Of a stretch of DNA of 64,000 bases, positions 1 to 7,750 are shown piece after piece. The position numbers were made by a program, and so were the translations under genes. The stretch's first letter is position 1; each line of letters opens with the position of its first letter. The notes beneath the pieces are model-generated. The model had not been told where the DNA came from. It searched no databases and saw only the letters and a program-made list of their open reading frames with translations. Origin of the DNA: Thermococcus litoralis DSM 5473 (GTDB taxonomy: Archaea > Methanobacteriota_B > Thermococci > Thermococcales > Thermococcaceae); assembly GCF_000246985.2 (NCBI RefSeq), contig NC_022084.1, positions 1,592,156-1,656,155 on the forward strand. The letters run 5' to 3'.

Positions 1-237
1 GAGGGCGGCCAGTTCTTTTCCATATTCCTTTACGAGCTCTCTTATTCTCTCAGCAACTCCCCTTGGACCCACAAGACTCTCAACTCTTCCCGCCATATCG
101 GTTGCTTGGGGAACTTCGATGTCTCTTACGGGATCTTTTCCTTGAGCTCTAGCTTGTTTGGCTATTTCATAAGCCTTGTCAATCTCCCTTTGGAGGGATT
201 CGAAGTATTTTTTCATATCCTCACTGTAAAGCTCCAT
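1..237 (-). CDS. polC: DNA polymerase D (Pol II) large subunit DP2, N-terminal part
   Basis: The first 79 codons of the catalytic large subunit of the archaeal heterodimeric family-D replicative polymerase; the rest lies beyond the left edge. The translated start ([14 protein letters not shown]...) followed by a [24 protein letters not shown] segment matches the conserved N-terminus of Thermococcales DP2 as I know it. The ATG lies 11 bases after the stop of the small-subunit gene, with a GGTGAAAT-type ribosome site inside that gap, so the two subunits are clearly co-transcribed with Orc1/Cdc6. The polymerase active site itself is not in this window. Identification is by family recall of the N-terminus, and the gene order supports it strongly. 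Confidence 0.93.
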   Translation of the reverse strand, partial: MELYSEDMKKYFESLQREIDKAYEIAKQARAQGKDPVRDIEVPQATDMAGRVESLVGPRGVAERIRELVKEYGKELAAL

Positions 238-248
238 ATTATTTCACC

Positions 249-2255
249 TCAGACGTCACACCACTTACTAAAGTCAACTATCATTCTTAGCTTAGCGGTC
301 TCCACATCTATGATTGGGACTCTAGCGGGAGTTGGGACGATATTGACCATCTTCTGAAACTCCGTTTGGGCTTGCCAAGTTGCCGAGTTTATCAAGAAAA
401 CTCCCCTGTATATCTGATAATCCAAAACGTGAACATGACCCATCTGAACTAAATCTGGGACACTCTCTATGACAAGCAAATCCTCTGGGTCTGGGGCGAT
501 GGGCACTTTTCCTCCAAAAGTTGGGGCCAAGTGCCTTAATTTCAAGAGTTGCACCATGGGCTTCACAGGCTGATGGTGGCTCATATTTGGAACATAACTA
601 ACAACGTCCTCTATTCCTCTTCCGTGAACAATGAGAAACTCTCTTCCGTGTAAATCTATAACGGCAGGGTTGCTTATTATGACAGCATTCTTAAGGTCAT
701 AGAGGGGTTTTGCATATTCTCTATAAAATTCTGGTTGTGGCAAAGCAGTTCTTGCAGCATCGTGGTTTCCTGGGCCTATGAACATAGTTATATGCTCGGG
801 GACGTTGGAGAGTAAATTGGCGAGAGCCTCGTATTGATCAAAAATATCCGGTATGCTTAGTTCGTTGTATTGGCCTGGATATATGCCAATTCCATCAACT
901 ACATCACCGGCTATTATCATGTATTTTATCCTGCTAACTATCTCCTCTTCAGTCTTTGTGTTTACATTGCCGTTTAACCACTCCAAAAACTTCATGAATG
1001 CCTTCTCACAGAACTTGTTGCTTCCTACGTGTATGTCACTTATCAGAACAGCATACACCTTTTCTTCGAGAGGTGGTTTCTCCTTTTTGTACAGCGGGAC
1101 ATCTGGGAGGTAAATGTTTTCCGCAAAAAATATCCCTCTTTTTGAGTACCTCCCCTTGAAAGCCACTACACTGTCGGGCATTATTTCAAAGGCTTTTTTG
1201 TAGTCCTCTTTATCTCTTCCTATGAAGACTTTTATTATCCCGGTTAAGTCCTCAACCTCAAACATGTATCCGTTTCTTGTCTCTCTTTTTGAGTTTACGA
1301 GCCCTATGATCGTTACATCCCCTTCGGGGTTTATGTAGCTGAGTTTCCCTATATCAATAACACCAGAAACTTCGGGATTTTCACGAAGTATTTTTCTCAT
1401 CTTTTTCAGCCTGCTTTTGAAGTAGTTCTCGTAAACCTTAACAATGACCTCTCCTTCCTTAGTTGTTCCGTTTTTAGCCTTTGGTGGCTTGAGCTTAACG
1501 TTTCTCACATCAAATTTAACCTTAAAGTCTGCTTCTATATCTTTGGCAATGAATTCAAATCCCTCTCTCGGAGAAACCTTAAAATCGGCATAAACAGAAT
1601 AAGTTTTCTTTTCTTCTTCAGGTAACTCTTCCTCAGCTACAAGTGGAACACCATACTCATCGAAAATAACCTTTCTTTTAACCTCTCCATTTTCTCCATT
1701 CTCTTCTCCATTGGTCTCAAAAGATTCTTCTGTCTCTTCTTCCCCCGCAAATTCTTCTACAGCTTCTTTATCCTCTTCGAGTGTCTCCACCTCTTCCACA
1801 AGTTCGCTTACGGCTTCTTCACTCGTCTCCTCTATTTCCCCCATTGAGGGCTCTTCGGCAACTTCAGAGGTTAAATGCTGCTCTTGGCTTTCTGGAATTT
1901 CGAGCTTCTCAGCTTCTTTAACCACTTCACTTATAGCTTCACTTACAAAAGTTGGAGCTTCTTCAGCTTCCGAGATTTCTAGCGTTTGCCCTTCTTCAGA
2001 TTCTTCCGGGCTTTGTTCTTCTGGTTTTTTACCTGTCATGAACTTCTCTAAGTGTTTTGGTTTTGTTATAATTTCCTTAGCTTCCAAAAACTCCTCTGCA
2101 ATGATCTCATCTATTATGAAGGTCCCTTTTGCCTTTGCAAATTTTATGAGCTCCGGGAGAGTAAAATCTTTGTTGTAGTGTTCAGACAAAAGAAAATATG
2201 CGGGGGGAGTTATTAGATAGTTGTTTGACATCAAGCCCCTCACGAGCTCATCCAT
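249..2255 (-). CDS. polB: DNA polymerase D (Pol II) small subunit DP1, Mre11-like 3'-5' exonuclease
   Basis: Small (proofreading) subunit of PolD, 668 aa. The C-terminal half is a calcineurin/Mre11-type phosphoesterase: DIH (D407, H409), GDVVD (450-454), GNHD (496-499), HGRG (H544) and GHVH (606-609) are all present, so the exonuclease should be active. An OB-fold lies before it (about 290-390). The N-terminus (about 1-70) resembles the DP1 domain that contacts partners. Residues about 75-200 form a very acidic Glu/Ser-rich linker, longer than in P. furiosus DP1 (about 613 aa) and probably disordered. The ATG overlaps the 3' end of the upstream Orc1/Cdc6 gene by 8 bases, which points to translational coupling. 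Confidence 0.96.
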   Translation of the reverse strand: MDELVRGLMSNNYLITPPAYFLLSEHYNKDFTLPELIKFAKAKGTFIIDEIIAEEFLEAKEIITKPKHLEKFMTGKKPEEQSPEESEEGQTLEISEAEEAPTFVSEAISEVVKEAEKLEIPESQEQHLTSEVAEEPSMGEIEETSEEAVSELVEEVETLEEDKEAVEEFAGEEETEESFETNGEENGENGEVKRKVIFDEYGVPLVAEEELPEEEKKTYSVYADFKVSPREGFEFIAKDIEADFKVKFDVRNVKLKPPKAKNGTTKEGEVIVKVYENYFKSRLKKMRKILRENPEVSGVIDIGKLSYINPEGDVTIIGLVNSKRETRNGYMFEVEDLTGIIKVFIGRDKEDYKKAFEIMPDSVVAFKGRYSKRGIFFAENIYLPDVPLYKKEKPPLEEKVYAVLISDIHVGSNKFCEKAFMKFLEWLNGNVNTKTEEEIVSRIKYMIIAGDVVDGIGIYPGQYNELSIPDIFDQYEALANLLSNVPEHITMFIGPGNHDAARTALPQPEFYREYAKPLYDLKNAVIISNPAVIDLHGREFLIVHGRGIEDVVSYVPNMSHHQPVKPMVQLLKLRHLAPTFGGKVPIAPDPEDLLVIESVPDLVQMGHVHVLDYQIYRGVFLINSATWQAQTEFQKMVNIVPTPARVPIIDVETAKLRMIVDFSKWCDV

Positions 2256-3510
2256 AGAACAACCTCCTCTGCTTAAGCATGCTTACTGATATTAATGGCC
2301 TCAATGTCTCTTCAAAGCGGTAGATGTTTTTAACTTTATAGGGTGTTATGTTGAGCCTTATCTCTTTTGTTCTTCCGTATCTACCCTTGCTGACGACCTT
2401 AGCATTGATGATGCCGAGCATATCCAGCTCGTTTATCAAATCGCTTATTCTCCTTTGAGTTAGAGGTTCAAGGTCGAGGTAATCACAGAGATCTTTATAG
2501 ACGGAGTAGACATCACCCGTATTTGCCGGTAACTCCCCGTTTTCGTCGAGGAGGACTATTGCATAAAGCAGGATCTTTGAATGTAAGGGAAGTGTTTTAA
2601 TTACCTCCTCCATGGTGTCCTGCTCTATCTTTTCTTGGGCCTTCCATACGTGCTTTTCAGTAACCTTTGGTGCCATTTCTCTCTCAGCTATTTCCCCACT
2701 CACTCTCAGCAGATCAAGAGCCCTTCTTGCATCTCCATGTTCCCTCGCTGCCAAAGCAGCACAGAGAGGAACGACTGCCTCATCTAAAACACCGTCATAA
2801 AAAGCTTCTTGAGCTCTCTGCATAAGTATATCCCTTAGTTGATTAGCATCATATGGCGGAAAAACGACTTCCTCTTCGCTTAAACTTGAGAGAACTCTTG
2901 GATCGAGGTACTCCTTGAACCTCAGGTCGTTTGAGATACCTATTATGCTCACCTTTGCTTTTTTAAGCTCCGTGTTTATTCTTGTTAGAGAATATAGAAT
3001 GTCATCGCCGCTTTTCTTGACAAGCTTGTCTATCTCATCTAAGACTATTATCACAAAGCGCTCTCTCATGTCCAGCACTTTTTTTAACTGCGCATAGACC
3101 TCATCAGTAGGCCATCCTACAAGAGGAACCTCTACACCACTTTCTTCCTTGAAATGGTTAACTATGTTCGCTAGAACCCTATACTGGGTATCAACAATCT
3201 CACAGTTGAGATAAATAACATCTACTGGAACATTGTACTTTTGGGATATCCTCATCAAATCCTCAGTTACGTACCTAACGGTGACCGTTTTTCCAGTTCC
3301 GGTCTTCCCATACACAAAGATGTTTGAAGGTGTCTCCCCCCTTAAGACGGGAACCAATATGTGAACGAGAGTTTCTATCTGCTCTCTCCTGTGTGGAAGT
3401 TCTCGGGGGGTGTAACTATGTCTCAAAACATCCTTGTTTTTGAAGATTCGCTGTGTGTGGAGATATTTTTCAAAAAGTGATCTTAGGTTGGTCTGTCCTT
3501 CCTGTAACAT
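2248..3510 (-). CDS. orc1/cdc6: Orc1/Cdc6 replication initiator
   Basis: Origin-binding AAA+ initiator that loads MCM. With the ATG at 3510 the protein has 420 aa, the length of the Pyrococcus protein. Walker A is GKTGTGKT (68-75), Walker B is VLDEID (D158, E159), followed by sensor-type motifs (GISNDL; HGDARRALDLL) and a C-terminal winged helix (about 320-420) ending with QRRLF. The frame stays open to a TTG at 3540, but a GGAGGG site sits before the ATG at 3510 and the protein then aligns end to end with relatives. It is the first gene of a PolD operon reading away from the candidate origin. Confidence 0.96.
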   Translation of the reverse strand: MLQEGQTNLRSLFEKYLHTQRIFKNKDVLRHSYTPRELPHRREQIETLVHILVPVLRGETPSNIFVYGKTGTGKTVTVRYVTEDLMRISQKYNVPVDVIYLNCEIVDTQYRVLANIVNHFKEESGVEVPLVGWPTDEVYAQLKKVLDMRERFVIIVLDEIDKLVKKSGDDILYSLTRINTELKKAKVSIIGISNDLRFKEYLDPRVLSSLSEEEVVFPPYDANQLRDILMQRAQEAFYDGVLDEAVVPLCAALAAREHGDARRALDLLRVSGEIAEREMAPKVTEKHVWKAQEKIEQDTMEEVIKTLPLHSKILLYAIVLLDENGELPANTGDVYSVYKDLCDYLDLEPLTQRRISDLINELDMLGIINAKVVSKGRYGRTKEIRLNITPYKVKNIYRFEETLRPLISVSMLKQRRLFYG

Positions 3511-3801
3511 TCCTCGTCCCTCCATTGGAAATCTATCCAATTCTTGACAATTTGACCAATTTTTTGGTTTTTGTTAGTTATTATAGCACAAAGTTGTGCT
3601 CATTTTTTGCATTCTTCATTTTAATTCAGTATAATTTTAACACCTTTTAAAAGGTTTCCACTGGAAGCAGATGATCCAGAGGAAGGCATTTCATAGGTTG
3701 TAATCAGGGGTATATATGCTTTGTTGAGCAAATTTATGACTAAAATTCACGGGGTCTTTAAAAGCATTTAGACTCAAAATAAGTTTATAAATAAAAAAAG
3801 C
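3511..3801. other. oriC: Candidate replication origin, left part, and orc1/cdc6 promoter region
   Basis: AT-rich interval between the leftward orc1/cdc6 and TIP49-like genes. It contains an ORB-type dyad at 3653-3665 (GTTTCCACTGGAA, reverse complement of the Pyrococcus mini-ORB core) and a weaker relative at 3674-3686 (ATCCAGAGGAAGG). It also holds a perfect 16-base inverted repeat at 3585-3600 (AGCACAA-AG-TTGTGCT) next to a TATA-like CTATAATAAC on the minus strand, and long A/T tracts. The known Pyrococcus origin lies just upstream of orc1/cdc6, which makes the assignment likely. The G-string that follows a full ORB is not evident here, so the box is minimal. Confidence 0.65.
3653..3665 (-). 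promoter_or_regulatory. ORB-like initiator binding box
   Basis: Reads TTCCAGTGGAAAC on the minus strand, matching the core dyad of Pyrococcus origin recognition boxes bound by Orc1/Cdc6. Context next to orc1/cdc6 supports function. No downstream run of G is seen, so it corresponds at most to a mini-ORB. Confidence 0.6.
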
Positions 3802-5127
3802 TTAGCGGAGCATTCCTTCAAGATTTTGGACGTATTCTGTGCTTCTCTTTATATCGGCGAAATATTGTCTTGCTTTCTCAATGTGATCTTTTTCCACCTT
3901 CTTACCACCAGCCAAGATGCTTGCAGGGGCTAAAAGCTGAACTGCATATCTTAAACTTGTCTTTTCTCCGAGTTCTGCCAGATACTCCAGAGCTTCCTCT
4001 GAAATTTCTATGCCTTCTTCTCTGGCTCTTATCTTTACGATTTCCTTGACTTCTTCCTTTTTGTAGGGTTCGGTGTTAATTATCAGCAGTCTGTCGAGCA
4101 TGTCTATTGGTATTCCATGGGGTGACTCCAAGTCAGTTCCCCTTATCTTTGTGATGCCCCTGTTGGTTGCTAGGATTAGGATGGGTGCCAGCTCATTTTC
4201 CATGGCCCTAGCTAAGAAGGAAAATGCCTCTATGTCGAGCATGTGGCATTCGTCTATGAAGAGAACTCCTGGCACTAGAATTGCCTTTCCTTCCTCTATC
4301 CACTGTTTCACGGTTTCATCAACTTTTTCTCTTATCTCGTCTGTAATCTCAAGACCTCCTCCGAAGAAGAGGCTGAATATCCCGCCAGCACGACTGTTTA
4401 CGAGGTCTAAATCGTGGAGAGTTACTGTATACGTGAATTCCTTAATCTTGAGCACAGGCCCGCTCGGCATTTCGGTCTTTTTCTTAAAGAACAGCCCTTC
4501 CTCTTCCTTTGTGGTTCCCAGTTTTGAAATCCTACCAGTTTCGGCATCTATTTGGATGACATCTCCCTCTTCTACTCCCATCTCTAAAAGTTGGTATGCT
4601 ATCTCCCTCCCAGCCCTGATTGTCTTTTCATCGTCTTTGGTTTTTAGGGTAATCACAACGGATTCTGGGATTTCCACATAGGGGTTGAAGGGATGTTTCG
4701 TCTTATTGATCTGTATTTTCTCTACCTTTCCTTCGTAAACCTTTCTCTCCTCGCTTATTCTAACTCCAATTGCCCTTCTCAAAGCCTGCTTTAGGAATTC
4801 GGTCTTTTTAATCTCAGCGGAGTATATCTCGCTTCCAGAGATCTGAACAAAAGGCACATCCTCTCCAAGTTCTCTCGCGATGCCCATTGCAATTGCAGTT
4901 TTTCCACTTCCTGTTGGTCCTGCAAGGAGGATTCCTTTACCTGCTAATTTTCCTTTCTTTATGAGTTTAACGGCAATCCCTGCTGCTTCCCTTGCCCTTG
5001 TTTGTCCCACCATTCCGTCTGCAATGAACTTGGCTTTACCGTTTTCATCTAATCCAAGCCCTTTTATGTGAGAATGGCTGCCGATTCTTTCAAATCTGTG
5101 GGTTGCAACTTCTTCAATAAGAGGCAT
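3802..5127 (-). CDS. RuvB-like AAA+ ATPase, RuvBL/TIP49 family
   Basis: Archaeal homolog of eukaryotic RUVBL1/RUVBL2 (TIP49/Pontin-Reptin), hexameric AAA+ ATPases of chromatin-remodelling and assembly complexes; the archaeal role is not established. The N-terminus RIGSHSHIKGLGLD and Walker A GPTGSGKTA, then KKTEFLKQALRRAIGVRI, LHDLD, Walker B LFIDECHMLDIEAF (DECH where RUVBL has DEVH), ATNRG and SPHGIPIDMLDRLL follow the RUVBL order closely. An OB-like insertion spans about 125-230. The frame is open to TTG 5145, but GGTGAGG lies 6 bases before ATG 5127, giving 441 aa. It lies between the origin-like intervals and reads leftward like orc1/cdc6, but with its own upstream region. Confidence 0.93.
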   Translation of the reverse strand: MPLIEEVATHRFERIGSHSHIKGLGLDENGKAKFIADGMVGQTRAREAAGIAVKLIKKGKLAGKGILLAGPTGSGKTAIAMGIARELGEDVPFVQISGSEIYSAEIKKTEFLKQALRRAIGVRISEERKVYEGKVEKIQINKTKHPFNPYVEIPESVVITLKTKDDEKTIRAGREIAYQLLEMGVEEGDVIQIDAETGRISKLGTTKEEEGLFFKKKTEMPSGPVLKIKEFTYTVTLHDLDLVNSRAGGIFSLFFGGGLEITDEIREKVDETVKQWIEEGKAILVPGVLFIDECHMLDIEAFSFLARAMENELAPILILATNRGITKIRGTDLESPHGIPIDMLDRLLIINTEPYKKEEVKEIVKIRAREEGIEISEEALEYLAELGEKTSLRYAVQLLAPASILAGGKKVEKDHIEKARQYFADIKRSTEYVQNLEGMLR

Positions 5128-5207
5128 CTCCTCCCTCACCCCCAAATTCTTTAGAAACCGTTTGTAGTTAAAATAGTCAAGAATTTAAAAGGTTAACGTT
5201 GCGAAAA

Positions 5208-5220
5208 TTCCAGTGGAAAA
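5208..5220 (+). promoter_or_regulatory. ORB-like initiator binding box
   Basis: TTCCAGTGGAAAA matches the Pyrococcus mini-ORB core, in the orientation opposite to the box at 3653-3665. The two boxes flank the TIP49-like gene and point in opposite directions. It could also serve as a local repressor site for the neighbouring promoters. Confidence 0.55.
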
Positions 5221-5276
5221 ATACCTCATGCTTAAAAACTTTTCTACAAAATCTTACTATTTCCCGTGGTGTTGCG

Positions 5277-5290
5277 AAAAGTTTAAAAAG
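5277..5290 (+). promoter_or_regulatory. BRE/TATA promoter of gar1-tfb
   Basis: A purine-rich GAAAA followed by GTTTAAAAAG fits the Thermococcales BRE/TATA pattern and lies about 50 bases before the gar1 ATG, leaving room for a leader carrying the GGGGTGGGG ribosome site. A second TATA-like ATATACTTAAAAGG at 5301-5314 is an alternative. Confidence 0.45.
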
Positions 5291-5334
5291 GTTAAAAGAA
5301 ATATACTTAAAAGGTTTTCGATTGGGGTGGGGCT

Positions 5335-5652
5335 ATGAAGCGTTTAGGCAAGGTTTCTCATTACGCCAAACAGGGTTTCTTGATACTCCGTTCAACATTT
5401 GCACCTGCACTAAATGACCCTGTAGTAGATAAGAATCTTCAGCTTATTGGTACTGTTAAAGATGTTTTTGGTCCAGTTAATTATCCCTATGTTGCTGTAA
5501 AGCCGCGTGTTAAAGATCCTCAAAGGTATGTTGGGGAAGTTTTATACGTTGATGAGCGCAGAAAAAAGCTCCTTCTAAATCTGGTAAAAAGCATAAGGGG
5601 AAGGTCAAGAAAAAGCGCCCTGCCCCCCAGAAGAGGGGGTGAGAGCTTTTGA
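5335..5652 (+). CDS. gar1: H/ACA RNP protein Gar1, C-terminus probably frameshifted
   Basis: Core protein of archaeal H/ACA RNPs that guide pseudouridylation of rRNA. The N-terminus [20 protein letters not shown] and the conserved [19 protein letters not shown] and [10 protein letters not shown] segments are diagnostic. After residue 82 the annotated frame ends with an unlike tail. A one-base shift at the A6 run at 5561-5566 instead gives a Lys-rich tail ([14 protein letters not shown], later [11 protein letters not shown]) with its stop at 5640-5642, inside the GGTGAGAG ribosome site of tfb. Basic tails are normal for Gar1, so a missing A (real or a sequence error) is likely. The in-frame stop is at 5652 and overlaps the tfb start. 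Confidence 0.9.
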   Translation: MKRLGKVSHYAKQGFLILRSTFAPALNDPVVDKNLQLIGTVKDVFGPVNYPYVAVKPRVKDPQRYVGEVLYVDERRKKLLLNLVKSIRGRSRKSALPPRRGGESF

Positions 5653-6569
5653 CTCAACTTGGAGGTATTAAAAGGTGTCCTATTTGTGGTTCGGAAAGCT
5701 TGATTTATGACCCAAGTAGGGCTGAGATTGTTTGTTCCAACTGCGGATATGTTTTAGCTGAAGAGATTATGGATTTGGGGCCAGAGTGGAGGGCTTTCGA
5801 GCCTGGACAAAGGGAGAAGCGTTCTAGAGTAGGGGCACCAGAAACTGTAATGCTTCATGATAAGGGGCTTTCTACAGATATAGATTGGAGAAACAAAGAC
5901 ATCCACGGGAGCGATATCTCAGGGAGCATTAGAACAAAGATATACCGCCTTAGAATGTGGCAGAGAAGGATGAGAATAAGCGATGCTATAGACAGAAATC
6001 TCGCGTTCGCTTTGAGCGAGCTTGATAGAATGGGTTCCCAGCTGGGACTCCCTAGGAACATAAGAGAAATTGCGGCGGTTTTGTACAGAAAGGCAGTCAT
6101 TAACAAGCTAGTTAGAGGAAGATCCATAGAGGGAATGGTTTCCGCTTGTCTTTACGCAGCGTGTAGGATTGCAAATGCACCGAGAACCCTGGACGAGATA
6201 GAGGATGTGTCAAAAGTTGATAAAAAAGAGATTGGGAGGAGTTACAGGTATCTGGCTAGGGAGCTCAATCTTCGACTAAAACCAACCAGCCCTATTGATT
6301 ACGTTATAAGATTTGGAGATCAGCTCGGGATAAGTGAAAAGACAAAAAGAAGGGCGGTAAAGATACTAAATCAGGCAATTGAAAAAGGGCTTACAAGTGG
6401 GAAAGGTCCGACAGGAATAGCTGCAGCTGCTATTTACATAGCGAGCCTTCTTGAAGGGGAGAAAATGACCCAAAGAGAAGTGGCTGAGGTTGCGAGAGTT
6501 ACAGAAGTTACGGTAAGGAACAGGTATAAAGAACTTGTGGACAAACTTAATATACGCATCCCCACTTAA
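5649..6569 (+). CDS. tfb: Transcription initiation factor TFB
   Basis: Archaeal TFIIB, which joins TBP and BRE DNA to RNA polymerase. The N-terminal zinc ribbon has C10-x2-C13 and C29-x2-C32. The B-reader/linker region (about 45-105, with [17 protein letters not shown]) and two cyclin folds (about 110-200 and 205-300) follow; the second ends in the helix-turn-helix [19 protein letters not shown] that reads BRE. Length of about 306 aa is normal. The start is a TTG at 5649 preceded by GGTGAGAG (5638-5645); no in-frame ATG lies near. It is coupled to gar1. Thermococcales often have two TFBs and only one is seen here. Confidence 0.96.
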   Translation: MTQLGGIKRCPICGSESLIYDPSRAEIVCSNCGYVLAEEIMDLGPEWRAFEPGQREKRSRVGAPETVMLHDKGLSTDIDWRNKDIHGSDISGSIRTKIYRLRMWQRRMRISDAIDRNLAFALSELDRMGSQLGLPRNIREIAAVLYRKAVINKLVRGRSIEGMVSACLYAACRIANAPRTLDEIEDVSKVDKKEIGRSYRYLARELNLRLKPTSPIDYVIRFGDQLGISEKTKRRAVKILNQAIEKGLTSGKGPTGIAAAAIYIASLLEGEKMTQREVAEVARVTEVTVRNRYKELVDKLNIRIPT

Positions 6570-6579
6570 ACAAGTGGGG
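6560..6579 (+). promoter_or_regulatory. Perfect hairpin across the tfb stop codon
   Basis: CCCCACTT-aaac-AAGTGGGG is a perfect 8-bp stem with a 4-base loop. It includes the tfb stop TAA (6567-6569), and its right arm ends 6 bases before the next ATG, so it contains the GTGGGGG that could serve as that gene's ribosome site. It is not followed by a T run, which argues against a simple terminator and for translational control or transcript stability. Role inferred. Confidence 0.55.
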
Positions 6580-6585
6580 GAAGAA

Positions 6586-7101
6586 ATGAAAATAGGGATA
6601 CTTAGCGATACTCACTACCCCGACAAAACTTCCTATCTTCCCGATTTAATTTTTGATGTTTTTAGGGAAGAAGGGGTGGAGCTAATAATCCACGCTGGGG
6701 ATTTGACATCCCCTGAGCTTTTTGATATTTTTAGAGAAATAGCGCCGGTAGTTATTGTTAGGGGAAACTTAGACAAGCCAATTTTTCCAGAGGAGAAGGT
6801 TTTAGAAATCGAAGGTCTGAAAGTGGGCATCATCCACGGCCATCAATTTCTCAGCTTGGATGAGCAAAGTCTCAAATACAAAGCCCTCGAAATGGGTGTT
6901 AATTTGCTAATTTTTGGTCATACACACAGGTTCTTCTACAAAAGCTATGAGTATATGGGTAAAAAAGTGCATCTCCTTAATCCCGGCTCCCCAACGGTTC
7001 CAAGAATGAGTGATCCAACTTTTCTCGTTGGCAAGATAACGGGTGAACATTTCAAATTTGATATCTACAAGCCGTGGGAAACACAGTGGAAATACCCATA
7101 A
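6586..7101 (+). CDS. YfcE/MJ0936-type metallophosphoesterase
   Basis: Small calcineurin-like phosphodiesterase of 171 aa. All metal ligands are present: D8-x-H10, GD (D39), N61 in RGNLD, H84 and H86 in HGH, and GHTH (H112, H114). MJ0936 and E. coli YfcE hydrolyse phosphodiesters in vitro, while the cellular substrate is unknown. ATG 6586 was chosen because MKIGILSDTH is the usual family start; the open frame upstream overlaps tfb. It lies 16 bases after tfb, with the hairpin at 6560-6579 in between, so it is probably in the same transcript. Confidence 0.9.
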   Translation: MKIGILSDTHYPDKTSYLPDLIFDVFREEGVELIIHAGDLTSPELFDIFREIAPVVIVRGNLDKPIFPEEKVLEIEGLKVGIIHGHQFLSLDEQSLKYKALEMGVNLLIFGHTHRFFYKSYEYMGKKVHLLNPGSPTVPRMSDPTFLVGKITGEHFKFDIYKPWETQWKYP

Positions 7102-7128
7102 TAGAAAAGACAAAAAAGGGAAAGGCTT

Positions 7129-7332
7129 TCAAGCCTTGATTGCAAGCTTAATGTCCTCGGCTTTGACTGTCTTTCTGCCGGCGTGTCTAGCGAATTCAAC
7201 AGCCTTCTTTCCGAGCTCGACTGCGTATTCTTCGAGGTACTCGGCGAGTATCTTGGCGGCCTCTTCACTAACTCTCTCGGCACCAGCCTTTCTAATCAAT
7301 CTGTCAATTGGGGCAATTGGCAACTCAGCCAT
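7129..7332 (-). CDS. Archaeal histone
   Basis: DNA-wrapping histone-fold protein, 67 aa, the standard length for HMf/HPy histones without tails. [46 protein letters not shown] gives the helix-strand-helix order of the fold, with the conserved R-K-A-GA-RVS and [12 protein letters not shown]-contact loops. AAGGAGGTG precedes the ATG by 7 bases, and a strong BRE/TATA lies at 7381-7397, which fits high expression. It converges with the phosphoesterase gene (27 bases between stops). Confidence 0.97.
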   Translation of the reverse strand: MAELPIAPIDRLIRKAGAERVSEEAAKILAEYLEEYAVELGKKAVEFARHAGRKTVKAEDIKLAIKA

Positions 7333-7380
7333 TCACAACACCTCCTTGGGAAATTCTTCATTCTTATTTTTTGAATTAAA

Positions 7381-7397
7381 GATATATAAACCTTTCG
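7381..7397 (-). promoter_or_regulatory. BRE/TATA promoter of the histone gene
   Basis: On the minus strand CGAAAGG is followed by TTTATATATC, a textbook Thermococcales BRE plus TATA, about 50 bases upstream of the histone ATG. Start of transcription would be near 7358. Confidence 0.65.
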
Positions 7398-7750
7398 ATA
7401 AAAGCGGCCATTTTCGCCCTTTTCATCCCCCATTTTCTTATAAATAAATAGGAACTATTTAAGGAAGAGGTGACATACCCCATCTCTGGAAAATGTTTTC
7501 CTATATAGACAATCAGCGAAATTTAAGGTCTTACCCAGGTAGGGAAAGTTGTGCATAAGAGCACTCACAAAGATTTTTTGCTCACCTATTGGAAGACCTA
7601 ATTTATTTTAATTTCTCGATTGACAAAAGACGTACCTTCACTTTTTGATACACCATCTCTTTGCCACTTATTAATTAGCCCATCCATAAGAAATATAAAG
7701 ACCTAGTACCAAAAAATAACTTAGTCAAGAATGTTTTTGGGGTGAAAAGT
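7398..7750. other. Long non-coding interval with a palindrome and an imperfect stem
   Basis: No credible protein gene is seen. It holds a perfect 14-base palindrome GGAAAATGTTTTCC (7488-7501). It also holds an imperfect inverted repeat at 7526-7599: AGGTCTT/AAGACCT outer arms, CC/GG and AGGT/ACCT inside, and an inner GTGC-ataaga-GCAC hairpin at 7551-7564. An AAATATAAAG TATA-like element near 7689-7699 would serve sepF, which has GGGGTGA before its ATG. The stem could be a structured RNA. I see no C/D boxes, and no ACA at the expected distance for a guide RNA. Confidence 0.4.

Larger units (their letters stand above)
5128..5334. other. Divergent intergenic region with second ORB-like box (origin, right part)
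   Basis: Separates the leftward replication genes from the rightward gar1-tfb genes, so it is a point where gene orientation switches, as expected at an origin. It contains an ORB-type dyad at 5208-5220 (TTCCAGTGGAAAA) and two copies of GTTGCGAAAA (5199-5208, 5272-5281), the first running directly into the dyad. A GAAAAGTTTAAAAAG element at 5277-5290 is a good BRE/TATA match for the gar1 promoter. Function is inferred from motif and position. Confidence 0.5.

Noticed and set aside
1711-2178. Ser-rich open frame on the plus strand inside the PolD small subunit gene
   Set aside because: It is the complement of the acidic Glu-rich linker of DP1; no ribosome site or family match.
7526-7599. H/ACA guide RNA
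   Set aside because: The stem is present, but no ACA lies at the usual distance and no clear k-turn is visible; kept as an unassigned structure.
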